Below, piece by piece: positions 20,005 through 27,987 of a DNA stretch of 64,000 nt. Source of the stretch: Thalassoroseus pseudoceratinae (GTDB lineage Bacteria; Planctomycetota; Planctomycetia; Planctomycetales; Planctomycetaceae); contig NZ_JAALXT010000001.1 in NCBI RefSeq assembly GCF_011634775.1, forward strand, positions 744,001 through 808,000, read 5' to 3'. The position numbers and the translations under genes were made by a program. Positions within the stretch are counted from its first letter, which is position 1. Every line of letters starts with the position of its first letter. Under the pieces are notes generated by a model that did not search any database, was not told the origin of the DNA, and saw only the letters and a list, made by a program, of their open reading frames with translations.

Positions 20005-20038
20005 TGAAGATTCCAGGGATCAAGGCATCGAATCTTCA
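20005..20038. repeat. 9-bp inverted repeat in a divergent promoter region
   Basis: TGAAGATTC at 20005-20013 and GAATCTTCA at 20030-20038 are exact reverse complements separated by 16 bases. The site lies 73 bases from the minus-strand start and 95 bases from the plus-strand start. It could be a shared operator or a leader hairpin. Confidence 0.45.
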
Positions 20039-20132
20039 TCGAAAACTCATGAACACATTTCTCCACTTTTGTTGACAGCCGCGAATAGCCGCTTTAGTGT
20101 TGCAACCGCCTGAATCTTCTTTCCCATCAAAC

Positions 20133-21233
20133 ATGAATTCAGCAACCATGCGCCACCTCAATCTCATCGCTTTGAGTGTTTTGCTGACAGCGGTTTCGGC
20201 CGACGCCCAGCAACCATCGACGACCGAAACGAACGAACTCAATAACGTCACCATTGAACGCGAACCGGTGCAGGTCATTCCCAGTGACGACCTTCAAATC
20301 CCGTTGGTGTTGGAACCGCATCGGCAAGTTGAATTAGTTGCCCACGCGGATGGCGTTGTGGCGGTCATGAACGCCAAAGTTGGTGAGAAACTCGCGAAGC
20401 AGGCCGAAGCCGCTCGACTGGATGACCGAGAATACCAATTAGAACTCAAGCAAGCCCGTGCGGAACTCAAGTTGGCCGAAATTCAAGAGGAGGGTGCCAT
20501 CGCCGGAACCAAACGACAAATGTCTGCTTTGGTGGAAGCGAGAGAAGCCGCCGTTAGCTTGGCGGAATTGCGACGCAGTCGGGCGATCGTTCGGGCACCG
20601 TTTGCCGGCACCGCACTTCGAGTTCACGTTCGGGAGGGCGAATGGGTTCGAGCCGGTCAACCGCTGGTGACGCTGGGGGATGTCACGAAACTTTCGGTGG
20701 AACTTCCTGTCATTCGGAAGTCTGCGGGCGACGACGAGCAGGAAAATACCATCGAGGTCGGAAAGTCGTACACGTTGCAGATCAACGGCGAATCCGTAAC
20801 CGGTACGATTGAAAGCCTCCCGCCGTTGGCCGAAGACTTTGGACCGCTGCGAAACTTCATCGACAATCTCGGTTCCGCCGTGGTGACCATCGACAATTCC
20901 AAATCAACATTTCTCGTCGGCCAAGCGGTTCATATTCCCCTGATTCCTCGGCAACCGGTCGCAAGCGTCCCGAACGCGAGTCTTCAGGCGTTGCCAGAGA
21001 ATAGTGGCTGGAAAGTGCAAGTGGTCCGTGATGATACGGTCCGGGATATCACGGTCTCAATTCTCGCTCGCATCAATGAAGAGCGAACCTACACATCAGG
21101 GCTGTTCCAAGCCAAGGACGAATTGATCGTCAAGACATCGCAACCGCTGACGGACGGTACGAAACTGCGATCCGCCAACACGCCACCCCCGGAATCGAAG
21201 AAACCGGCCCCCAAAGTCTACGACGACTTTTAA
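20133..21233 (+). CDS. HlyD/RND-type periplasmic adaptor protein
   Basis: 366 residues from ATG 20133 (ATG 20148 also fits; neither has a clear ribosome site). A signal peptide ends near VSADAQQ. The barrel-sandwich halves (VELVAHADGVVAVMNAKVGE and IVRAPFAGTALRVHVREGEWV) flank a short helical hairpin, followed by a beta-barrel domain. This is the membrane fusion protein fold of tripartite exporters. The helical part is short, and no inner-membrane pump or outer-membrane channel gene is adjacent, so it may be an orphan adaptor. Confidence 0.75.
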   Translation: MNSATMRHLNLIALSVLLTAVSADAQQPSTTETNELNNVTIEREPVQVIPSDDLQIPLVLEPHRQVELVAHADGVVAVMNAKVGEKLAKQAEAARLDDREYQLELKQARAELKLAEIQEEGAIAGTKRQMSALVEAREAAVSLAELRRSRAIVRAPFAGTALRVHVREGEWVRAGQPLVTLGDVTKLSVELPVIRKSAGDDEQENTIEVGKSYTLQINGESVTGTIESLPPLAEDFGPLRNFIDNLGSAVVTIDNSKSTFLVGQAVHIPLIPRQPVASVPNASLQALPENSGWKVQVVRDDTVRDITVSILARINEERTYTSGLFQAKDELIVKTSQPLTDGTKLRSANTPPPESKKPAPKVYDDF

Positions 21234-21333
21234 CGACTTTGCCGGTGGCGGTACGGACTTGGTTTCGCTGGTGATACGGTTGGGATAGAATTCGCACTCT
21301 CCCGACTCCAGCGATTCAACGAAATCCAAATCG

Positions 21334-22047
21334 ATGACGAAACGTCCCGCCACCAACCGCGTGTTTTTGCGTGAGTTCTTTCGACAATTCCACACCACTG
21401 GTTCCATCGTTCCCAGCAGTCGATCGCTGTCACGGTCACTTGCTAAATATGTGATCAATCGTGACGAAGATCGCCCGCTTCGAATCTTAGAAGTCGGCCC
21501 CGGAACCGGTCCGGTAACCCGGCAAATCGCGGAAGCCATGCGGTCCGATGACATCCTTGACCTCGTGGAGATCAACCCGGAATTTGTCCGTGTACTCAAC
21601 GAGCGGTTGAGCAGCGAATCCGTGTTTCAGCAGATCGCTGATCGAACGCGTGTCCTCTGCCAACCGATCGAGGACATCGCCGACTCGGAACCATATGACG
21701 TCATCGTTTCCGGTCTGCCATTCAACAATTTTGAACCGGGCGTCGTCGAAAGCATTCTCGACCGGTTCGGACACCTCGCCCGACCAATGGGCCGACTGTC
21801 CTTCTTTGAGTACGCAGGGATACGGAAATTGAAAGCCACGGTCATTCCGGGGCGGAAAACTCGGGAACGCATGCGTGGCGTGACGGCCGTCCTGGAGAAG
21901 TTCCTGACGGCGGAAACTTCACGCGATACCATCCTGCGAAACGTCCCACCTGCGTGGGTTCATCATGTGCAATTTCCCGAAGTCGCCCATACCGAATCAA
22001 CCGCCGAGAATGGTCAGCCAATGGACTCGACATCAACGAGCCAGTGA
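21334..22047 (+). CDS. PmtA-like phospholipid N-methyltransferase
   Basis: 237 residues, ATG. A short N-terminal segment with FLREFFRQFHTTGSIVPSSRSL is followed by the SAM site LEVGPGTGPVTRQI (about 52-65), an acidic loop VEINPEF and SGLPFNNF. The N-terminal TGSIVPSSR pattern and SGLPF motif are typical of bacterial phosphatidylethanolamine N-methyltransferases (PmtA) and related enzymes. KsgA-like RNA adenine methyltransferases share the fold but differ in these motifs. It lies next to a glycosyltransferase and an acyltransferase, consistent with lipid metabolism. Confidence 0.7.
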   Translation: MTKRPATNRVFLREFFRQFHTTGSIVPSSRSLSRSLAKYVINRDEDRPLRILEVGPGTGPVTRQIAEAMRSDDILDLVEINPEFVRVLNERLSSESVFQQIADRTRVLCQPIEDIADSEPYDVIVSGLPFNNFEPGVVESILDRFGHLARPMGRLSFFEYAGIRKLKATVIPGRKTRERMRGVTAVLEKFLTAETSRDTILRNVPPAWVHHVQFPEVAHTESTAENGQPMDSTSTSQ

Positions 22048-22050
22048 TTC

Positions 22051-23199
22051 TCACGGAGAGTTGACCGGTTTCTGGGGACAATAGCTTCGCCCCCGCCACT
22101 GCAACGGACGACCAAGCCGCGAACGACACCAGGCTGTCCATTGGATGACCAATAACGCTGCCATGCCAAGCGGATGTAACAGCGTCCCCAACCAGGATTG
22201 CCGGAAGCGAATCGTCATCAATGCCCGCGTGATGAGACTCAAGACACACGCACCAATCATCAGCAAACGCTGAGAGGCCGAGAGCCACGGAAACACCATC
22301 AAGCCAAGAAATGGTGCAATGTGACCGCCCCATAGCAGGACCGACCAGATCCAAACAGCAATTGGACCCGCCAGTCCTTCGGTCGCGTTTTTGCCGAGAC
22401 CATCCCAAACCGCCGACGTGCTATCGTACATTCGACAGGTTGCAATCGAGGTTGCGTCGAACATATCGGTGCGACGTCCGTGCTCACGATACAAGCGTGG
22501 TAACTTCACTCCATCATGCAGGGAATCCCGCAGTCCGGAGTGCCCGCCAATGGCTTCGTAATCCGATCGGTGAGTGACGAACAATTGACCGCACCCGGCC
22601 GCATACGCGACTTCGCCGCAACGTCGCATTCGCCAGATCGGCAAGTAGCCAAGCAATACAAAATAGATTAGCGGGATCAGCAATTTTTCGCCAAACGTCT
22701 CCGTCTGCTGATGTGGGACGCCACTCACGAGAGCCGCTCGCGACTGATCCAGAAAAGCGACAGCACGAGCGACGGCGTCGGGTTTAAGCCGGACGTCGGC
22801 ATCAATAAACACGAACACGTCGTGACGAGCCAAACTCGCCAGCGCGAAACACGCATGCTGTTTTCCGCACCAACCGGCCGGCAAACTCGGAGCCGACTCC
22901 AATCGAATACGAGCATCAATCGCCGCAATTTCTTGGACAATGTACGCCGTTCGGTCGTTGGAGTGGTCATCCAGTACCACAATCTCGAAGTCGACGCCGC
23001 GTGTCTGTAACGCTGTTTCGAGCGATTCCCGAATTCCGTGCTCCTCGTTGCGGGCTGGAATCAGAATCGAGACACGACGTGCGTTCGCATTTGGCGTTGG
23101 CTCCGGTGGGTGTCGATACTGAAAGAGATTCCACACCGTCATCGCGAATGGCACCGCTGACAACAAGAACATCGACCAAACCAGGTAATCCACGATCAC
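22051..23199 (-). CDS. HpnB-like membrane glycosyltransferase family 2
   Basis: 382 residues, GTG start whose GTGA overlaps the stop of the upstream gene. A membrane anchor (about 2-25) precedes a GT-A domain with SILIPARNEEHGI, VLDDHSNDRT and the metal-binding FIDADVRL near 131-138. Three or more membrane helices follow in the C-terminal third. The order resembles hopanoid-type glycosyltransferase HpnB and other polyprenyl/lipid glycosyltransferases. No other hopanoid gene is in the window, so the acceptor lipid is uncertain. The coupled PlsC-like gene suggests lipid modification. Confidence 0.75.
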   Translation of the reverse strand: MIVDYLVWSMFLLSAVPFAMTVWNLFQYRHPPEPTPNANARRVSILIPARNEEHGIRESLETALQTRGVDFEIVVLDDHSNDRTAYIVQEIAAIDARIRLESAPSLPAGWCGKQHACFALASLARHDVFVFIDADVRLKPDAVARAVAFLDQSRAALVSGVPHQQTETFGEKLLIPLIYFVLLGYLPIWRMRRCGEVAYAAGCGQLFVTHRSDYEAIGGHSGLRDSLHDGVKLPRLYREHGRRTDMFDATSIATCRMYDSTSAVWDGLGKNATEGLAGPIAVWIWSVLLWGGHIAPFLGLMVFPWLSASQRLLMIGACVLSLITRALMTIRFRQSWLGTLLHPLGMAALLVIQWTAWCRSRLGRPLQWRGRSYCPQKPVNSP

Positions 23200-24038
23200 G
23201 AGTGATTCTCCATGCTAGTCGTGTTTTCGGTCGTTTGTTTCCGCGAATGTCCGCCAGGCCGAATACGTTCCCACCAACCGTAAACGCCTCCCGTTCCCGT
23301 GCGGCCTTCCATGAGCGGATCAAAGTCCGCCTCATTCCTCCGGATCGCTGCGTCCGCGAGTTCATCTTGCGCCTTCTCGAGACTCTGTGCGGCATACTCG
23401 CAGCACGCTGACTCAGAAGCCATCCCATCGTCCGGCAACCAGCGGACATCTCCAACATGCAGCAGAATCTCTGGTAAACGGTGATTCCAGAAGGCGTACT
23501 CGACAGCGATCGGCAACACAAACGATGCTTTCGCTTGCGACATGATGTGACCAATTCCCCGCTTGACCTGCAGTGGTCGCTCACGCACATCCACAAATCG
23601 CCCTTGTGGTGTCAGCCAAATCATCGACTGCGGCCGACTCAGGATTTCCAAGCTCCGGGTGAGAAACTCCTTGGCTCCACGGGAGCCCAGAGTCACACCA
23701 TAGAAACCCAACCGCCGGAAGAAGCCGTAGTGTTCGAGCATTTTGGCGTCCATCGGGACATAGTGCGTGTGCTCAGCAAAGAAGCGTGACGCCAGAAGCA
23801 CTCCGACCAACGGGTCCCACCACGACGGATGGTTCAAAAATACAATTCCCGATGCCGTTGAGACTTGCGTGGATTCGAGCAATCGCTGCATCCCCGACGG
23901 CAACACTCGAACTCCATGAAAATGCCGCTTGAGATACCATCGGGAATACCTCGTGAAATATCGAACCAACCGCTGCGATGGAACCGGAACCGGGGCTTTC
24001 GCAAGACTTGATGTCACATCGGCCGGTTCTCTTCTCAC
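23196..24038 (-). CDS. PlsC-like lysophospholipid acyltransferase
   Basis: 280 residues, GTG start with AAGGGA about 11 bases upstream. The catalytic HX4D motif is H70-PSWW-D75 (FLNHPSWWDP). The acceptor-site block is TPQGRFVD, a variant of the usual FPEGTR. It belongs to the 1-acylglycerol-3-phosphate acyltransferase superfamily. Its stop overlaps the next gene's start by four bases, indicating translational coupling with the glycosyltransferase. With no signal peptide, it probably works on the inner leaflet. Confidence 0.8.
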   Translation of the reverse strand: MRREPADVTSSLAKAPVPVPSQRLVRYFTRYSRWYLKRHFHGVRVLPSGMQRLLESTQVSTASGIVFLNHPSWWDPLVGVLLASRFFAEHTHYVPMDAKMLEHYGFFRRLGFYGVTLGSRGAKEFLTRSLEILSRPQSMIWLTPQGRFVDVRERPLQVKRGIGHIMSQAKASFVLPIAVEYAFWNHRLPEILLHVGDVRWLPDDGMASESACCEYAAQSLEKAQDELADAAIRRNEADFDPLMEGRTGTGGVYGWWERIRPGGHSRKQTTENTTSMENHS

Positions 24039-24176
24039 GACGCTAATATCCCTTCGGGAATTGCTGACTCAACCACCCACCATCGTTATCTGTGTTAGTT
24101 TGTCAACGTTTTCCCTTTGCAGGTCCGCAATCCCTGTTAGAATTGACATTACGATATAGGAAAACTCCGATGGGCC

Positions 24177-24204
24177 GGTCGAAAAAGTCGACACGACTTT
24201 GACC
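24177..24204. repeat. Compound dyad in a divergent promoter region
   Basis: AAAGTCG 24184-24190 and CGACTTT 24194-24200 are perfect reverse complements around ACA. GGTC 24177-24180 and GACC 24201-24204 extend the pairing with a three-base bulge. It lies in the 291-base gap between the PlsC-like and zinc-ribbon genes and is a candidate operator. A TTGACA hexamer at 24143-24148 is nearby but has no matching -10. Confidence 0.4.
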
Positions 24205-24329
24205 CCGTTAGATTGACGGTCTATTCTATGATGTCGCTGTGATCTTTCCACAAAATGTGTGACGGTTTCCGTTTTTGGCAATTGTATCAGGCATCCTGAC
24301 CTGTGCGCGAACACTCTCCCGGTTCACTC

Positions 24330-25064
24330 ATGAGTATTGACGTCTTATGTCCGGAGTGCGAGTACGAGTTGCATCTCCCCAATGAAGACATGCTGGGAAG
24401 ATGGGCTCGATGTCCGCAGTGTCAGACGAAGTTTCAGTTGCTGCGTCCGGAGAAAAGTCCCGTTCCGAAGGTGGAATCCCCCGCGACGATCGAATCACCT
24501 CCACCGACTCTCGACAAAGTCTCGTCAACAATGGAATCCGATGATTCCGAAGAGTGCGTACAAACTTTGGAGGATGTGTCGGATGTTGGTTTCGATGATC
24601 TGAGTTTCGACTTCAGCGATCCACCGGTTGCTGAAGAACCCGAGGAACCGGTGCCAACTGATGCAGAGCGTTCGTCACGGAAAGAGGACGCGATCGCGGC
24701 CGATGAATCCGGTTCGCTACCGCCGGCTTTATTTGAAGAGCTGTTCGGTCGCCGATCGTTCGATGCCAAACGCTTTGTGAAGAACTCAAAGCAATCGACT
24801 TCCCCTTCGCTGCTCGAGGAAGTCGATCCGCAATCGCCAATTAGTCAGACCGCCGGCGAACCAAACCGAATTAAGACGGTTTGGATTGTGGTACTCGCAT
24901 TCGTCGTGGGGAGTCTGATTGGATTTGGCCTCTGGTTGGCCACAGAGGCGATGCGATCTGGAAATCAATCGGATTCCACTTCTTCGACGTCGTCGATCGA
25001 AAACGGTCCAACGTTTTCTGCTTGGCCGGGTTTGTCGGGCGAGACAACCAGCAGCGTAATTTGA
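24330..25064 (+). CDS. Zinc-ribbon membrane protein, function unknown
   Basis: 244 residues from ATG 24330. The N-terminus has a CxxC-x17-CxxC zinc ribbon (C7, C10, C28, C31) like the MJ0042-type finger common in planctomycetes. A long acidic low-complexity stretch follows, then one membrane helix near 200-220 (VWIVVLAFVVGSLIGFGLWL) and a Ser/Thr-rich tail. The last 100 bases overlap the next gene on the other strand. The role is unknown; similar proteins are often annotated only as zinc finger/thioredoxin putative. Confidence 0.65.
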   Translation: MSIDVLCPECEYELHLPNEDMLGRWARCPQCQTKFQLLRPEKSPVPKVESPATIESPPPTLDKVSSTMESDDSEECVQTLEDVSDVGFDDLSFDFSDPPVAEEPEEPVPTDAERSSRKEDAIAADESGSLPPALFEELFGRRSFDAKRFVKNSKQSTSPSLLEEVDPQSPISQTAGEPNRIKTVWIVVLAFVVGSLIGFGLWLATEAMRSGNQSDSTSSTSSIENGPTFSAWPGLSGETTSSVI

Positions 25065-25357
25065 CCACGCTCACTGGCCCGTGCATCCGGATATCCAACA
25101 ATTACTTGGCCATCACGAAGCGTCATGCGGACGGGCTTCGTCTCATCAACCCCAGCGATTCCCTCGTGAACCAAAGCAGGGAACCGGCTCCAGGCCCACG
25201 TCCAAAGGGTTGCGTTGGCATCGACTCGACCAGCAATATCGCCCCATTCTTTCTCGGCGAGCAAAAGTTCCTTGCGGCTAGCCTGCCGACACCACGGTTC
25301 CAAGACATCGCTGATCCAAGCCCGTCGCGAAGCCACAAGTTCTTCAAAATCCGCCAC
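24965..25357 (-). CDS. Small conserved-looking protein of unknown function
   Basis: 130 residues, ATG start. It has no signal peptide or membrane helix. Sequence features include WISDVLEPWCRQ and WTWAWSRFPALVHEG near the middle, RMTLRDGQVIVGYPDARA, and an acidic tail. The folded, non-repetitive composition supports a real gene. It overlaps the zinc-ribbon gene tail to tail by 100 bases and lies 188 bases after the WD40 gene on the same strand, so it may be the last gene of the DUF1549-DUF1501-WD40 run. I do not recognise the family. Confidence 0.6.
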   Translation of the reverse strand: MADFEELVASRRAWISDVLEPWCRQASRKELLLAEKEWGDIAGRVDANATLWTWAWSRFPALVHEGIAGVDETKPVRMTLRDGQVIVGYPDARASERGQITLLVVSPDKPGQAENVGPFSIDDVEEVESD

Positions 25358-25545
25358 TCACACTCTCCAATTTGCGCACCAGTTCTGACTCAACCTAATA
25401 CGCAAGATACGCGAACATCCATCGGGATGTCGACCGAACACGGCGGATGAGCGATGGAATTGTGATGGCGTTCCGTCTCCATGTTGGCCTGAACGTTGCC
25501 TCTAGTTCTTCGTCCTTACGAAACAAAAGCCGCTCCGGTCAATCG

Positions 25546-26580
25546 TCAATTGCTGGATTCCTCGTCCTCGGTGAAGCTCCATTCCGCGATTTTGTTGTGG
25601 CCTGCGGTGTAGAGCTTTTCTGCTTGGTCATCGAACACGAAGTCGTGAACGTGCATTGGTGCTTTCACTTGGTGGATGAGCTCGCCAGATTCCACGTTGT
25701 AGAAGCTCAGAAATCCACCGTGATCACCACCACCGGCCAGAAGCCAATCCCCAGAAGGCGAGAAGTGCAATCGCTCAACGAGCCCTTTGAGTTTGCTGTC
25801 TTCGATCTCGTGCAGGCGTTCGTTCTTTTCCCAGTGGAAAATCTCGATTCGCGAAGGACCGCCAAGATGGTCGATGTTCCCGATCTTGCCAATCCCACCA
25901 ACCGCGAGTTTCTTGCCATCCGGCGAAAACGCGACACTGCGAATGCCGCCAATGGAATGTCGCCGGGCACGGGGATCCCAAGTATACATGACCGGGGCAT
26001 CCAACTCGGCGGCTACTGCGCCAGTTTCAACCTCCCACACGATCACATGCCCAACCCGGTCAGCGGTGGCGAGGAATTGCCCATCCGGCGAGAACGCCGC
26101 CGCATATAACATCGAGGGATAATGGTGGGGTGTCTCGCGGGCGTGCTTATCCAAGGAGCGGATTGAATCCCCGGTATTGGCGTCCCAAAGTCGACACACC
26201 ATGTCGTCAGCGACACTCGCAATGAGTCGGCCGTCAGGACTCGCGACCACGCCACGAATCCAGCTCGGATGGGCGTCAATTGCACGGATCGATTGTCGTT
26301 GCTCTGGGTCCCACCAGATCAACCGGCCATCATAGGCCCCGGAAACCAGGACATTCTTCGATTCACCGGCAACCGCTAGTCCCGTGACATAGCTCTGGTG
26401 AGCATCGCCGGTGAGCGGTTCGAACTCGGGTTTCTCGGCGTCGGTCTGCAAGGCTGCCACCTGAAAACTCGAGTTCCCAACGAACAGCGTTGTTGAAGTC
26501 GGTTGGCGAGCGATACAGAACAGAATGTCTGGAACGCCTTTCTCAGCAACCTTGTTGAGCTTCTTGGGGTCGATTGTCAT
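25546..26580 (-). CDS. WD40-repeat beta-propeller protein
   Basis: 344 residues, ATG. At least six WD40-type blades are visible, with the pattern GH/AH .. SPDGRLIAS .. D .. VCRLWD (for example AHPSWIRGVVASPDG, LATADRVGHVIVWEVETG, SVAFSPDGKKLAVGG). There is no signal peptide. It probably acts as a protein-interaction propeller. It lies 53 bases after the DUF1501 gene on the same strand; planctomycete DUF1501/DUF1549 pairs often have WD40 neighbours, suggesting one complex. Confidence 0.85.
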   Translation of the reverse strand: MTIDPKKLNKVAEKGVPDILFCIARQPTSTTLFVGNSSFQVAALQTDAEKPEFEPLTGDAHQSYVTGLAVAGESKNVLVSGAYDGRLIWWDPEQRQSIRAIDAHPSWIRGVVASPDGRLIASVADDMVCRLWDANTGDSIRSLDKHARETPHHYPSMLYAAAFSPDGQFLATADRVGHVIVWEVETGAVAAELDAPVMYTWDPRARRHSIGGIRSVAFSPDGKKLAVGGIGKIGNIDHLGGPSRIEIFHWEKNERLHEIEDSKLKGLVERLHFSPSGDWLLAGGGDHGGFLSFYNVESGELIHQVKAPMHVHDFVFDDQAEKLYTAGHNKIAEWSFTEDEESSN

Positions 26581-26633
26581 TCGTGAGTTCCTCGGCTGAG
26601 ATCCGGTCGACGGGACGCGGGGGAATATCGAAC

Positions 26634-27929
26634 TTACGCTAAAACTTCCGAGATCGCTTCGCAGCCGAAATCGACGATCGGAACCGGACGCGAACCCAAG
26701 TAGTACTCATGATGCGTCGAAATGCCGACAGCTTCAAAAATCGTGGCGAACAAGTCCCCGGCTTTGGCTTCGCCATCGACGACCGTGTTCCCTTTCGGAT
26801 CGGTCTTCCCGTACACCGAACCGCCACGAACCCCACACCCCGAGAGTGAGCAACTCCAAGCGGACGCGAAGTGATCCCGCCCAAGACTTGGATTGATGCG
26901 TGGAGTCCGTCCAAACTCACCTAGCGTGATGACCAACGTGTTTTCCAAGAGGCCACGCTGTTCGAGATCATCCAGCAAACCAGACATGGATTGATCCAAA
27001 TCGGCACACAACTCGCGGTGGGTCTCGAAGTTTTGACCATGGCTGTCCCACCAAGCTCTGGCCACTTTCACGAACGGCACACCCGCTTCGACCAACCGAC
27101 GAGCAACCAGGCATTGCTCGCCAAACTGCGTTGGGCCGTACATCGCACGGATCGAATCCGGTTCGCCGGAGATGTCGAATAACGTCTCACTCGCCATCAA
27201 TCCTTTGACCCGTTGATACGCCGTGTTGTGACTCGCAACCAGATCATTTTGTCGATGTTCCGCGAAGCCTTTGGCGAGCAGGGAACGGAGGTCACTTCTT
27301 GCTTGATGATCGGAGACGCTGATCGACTCCAACCGAGCGATATTCTTCGGAGTCATCTGGTCGGAGAGGAACATCGGAGCATAGCGAGACCCCAAAAAGC
27401 CGGACGTCCCTTTGCGACGACCTTCCGTGGACGTGTACATGGAAACGTAATCAGGAACTTGACTGTCACGCCGTCCCAATTCACGGGCACAGATGGCCCC
27501 CAGGTCAGGAAAGTCGGTGCCGGGTTCTGGCCGACGACCGGTTTCCATCAGTTTCGCTCCACCACCGTGGTCGCCGACCTTCGTATTCAGCGAGCGGATG
27601 ATCGCCGTGTGCTTCATTCGTTCAGCGAGTTTCGGCAGTAGTTCGGAGACTTCCACCCCCGGCACACTGGTCGATATGGGTCGAAAGGGTCCGCCGGTTG
27701 GTTGCCCAGGTTTGGGATCCCACGTTTCCAACTGACTCGCCCCGCCCGCCAGCCACAACAGAATCACGTGCTTTTGCTGCTTCTTCAACTCGCTAGCAAA
27801 TGTCGGATTCTGGAGAACATCGAGCGTGGACATATCCGCCGCAAACGCAGTCCCCAAAGCCGCTGCCGATCCGAGAAATTGACGACGGCTCGGAGTGATG
27901 AGCCCACTTGTTGCATGTCGATTCGGCAT
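26634..27929 (-). CDS. DUF1501 protein with Tat-type signal
   Basis: 431 residues, ATG with AAGGA upstream. The N-terminus SRRQFLGSAAALGTAFA is a twin-arginine-like signal peptide. The body matches the DUF1501 family, of alkaline phosphatase/sulfatase-like fold: ILLWLAGGASQLETWDPKPG, GDHGGGAKLMETG, VKVARAWWDSHGQNF, ITLGEFGRTPRINPSLGRDH. In planctomycetes this family is usually paired with DUF1549/DUF1553 proteins, as here (58 bases upstream). Its catalytic activity has not been established to my knowledge. Confidence 0.9.
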   Translation of the reverse strand: MPNRHATSGLITPSRRQFLGSAAALGTAFAADMSTLDVLQNPTFASELKKQQKHVILLWLAGGASQLETWDPKPGQPTGGPFRPISTSVPGVEVSELLPKLAERMKHTAIIRSLNTKVGDHGGGAKLMETGRRPEPGTDFPDLGAICARELGRRDSQVPDYVSMYTSTEGRRKGTSGFLGSRYAPMFLSDQMTPKNIARLESISVSDHQARSDLRSLLAKGFAEHRQNDLVASHNTAYQRVKGLMASETLFDISGEPDSIRAMYGPTQFGEQCLVARRLVEAGVPFVKVARAWWDSHGQNFETHRELCADLDQSMSGLLDDLEQRGLLENTLVITLGEFGRTPRINPSLGRDHFASAWSCSLSGCGVRGGSVYGKTDPKGNTVVDGEAKAGDLFATIFEAVGISTHHEYYLGSRPVPIVDFGCEAISEVLA

Positions 27930-27987
27930 GGAGTTTCCTTTTCGAGAGGCGGCCGAAGTCCAATTGTGCGAGAAAGTTCAAACGATG

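Noticed and set aside
24143-24171. TTGACA box upstream of the zinc-ribbon gene
   Set aside because: At 17 bases downstream the sequence is TCCGAT, not a -10 element.
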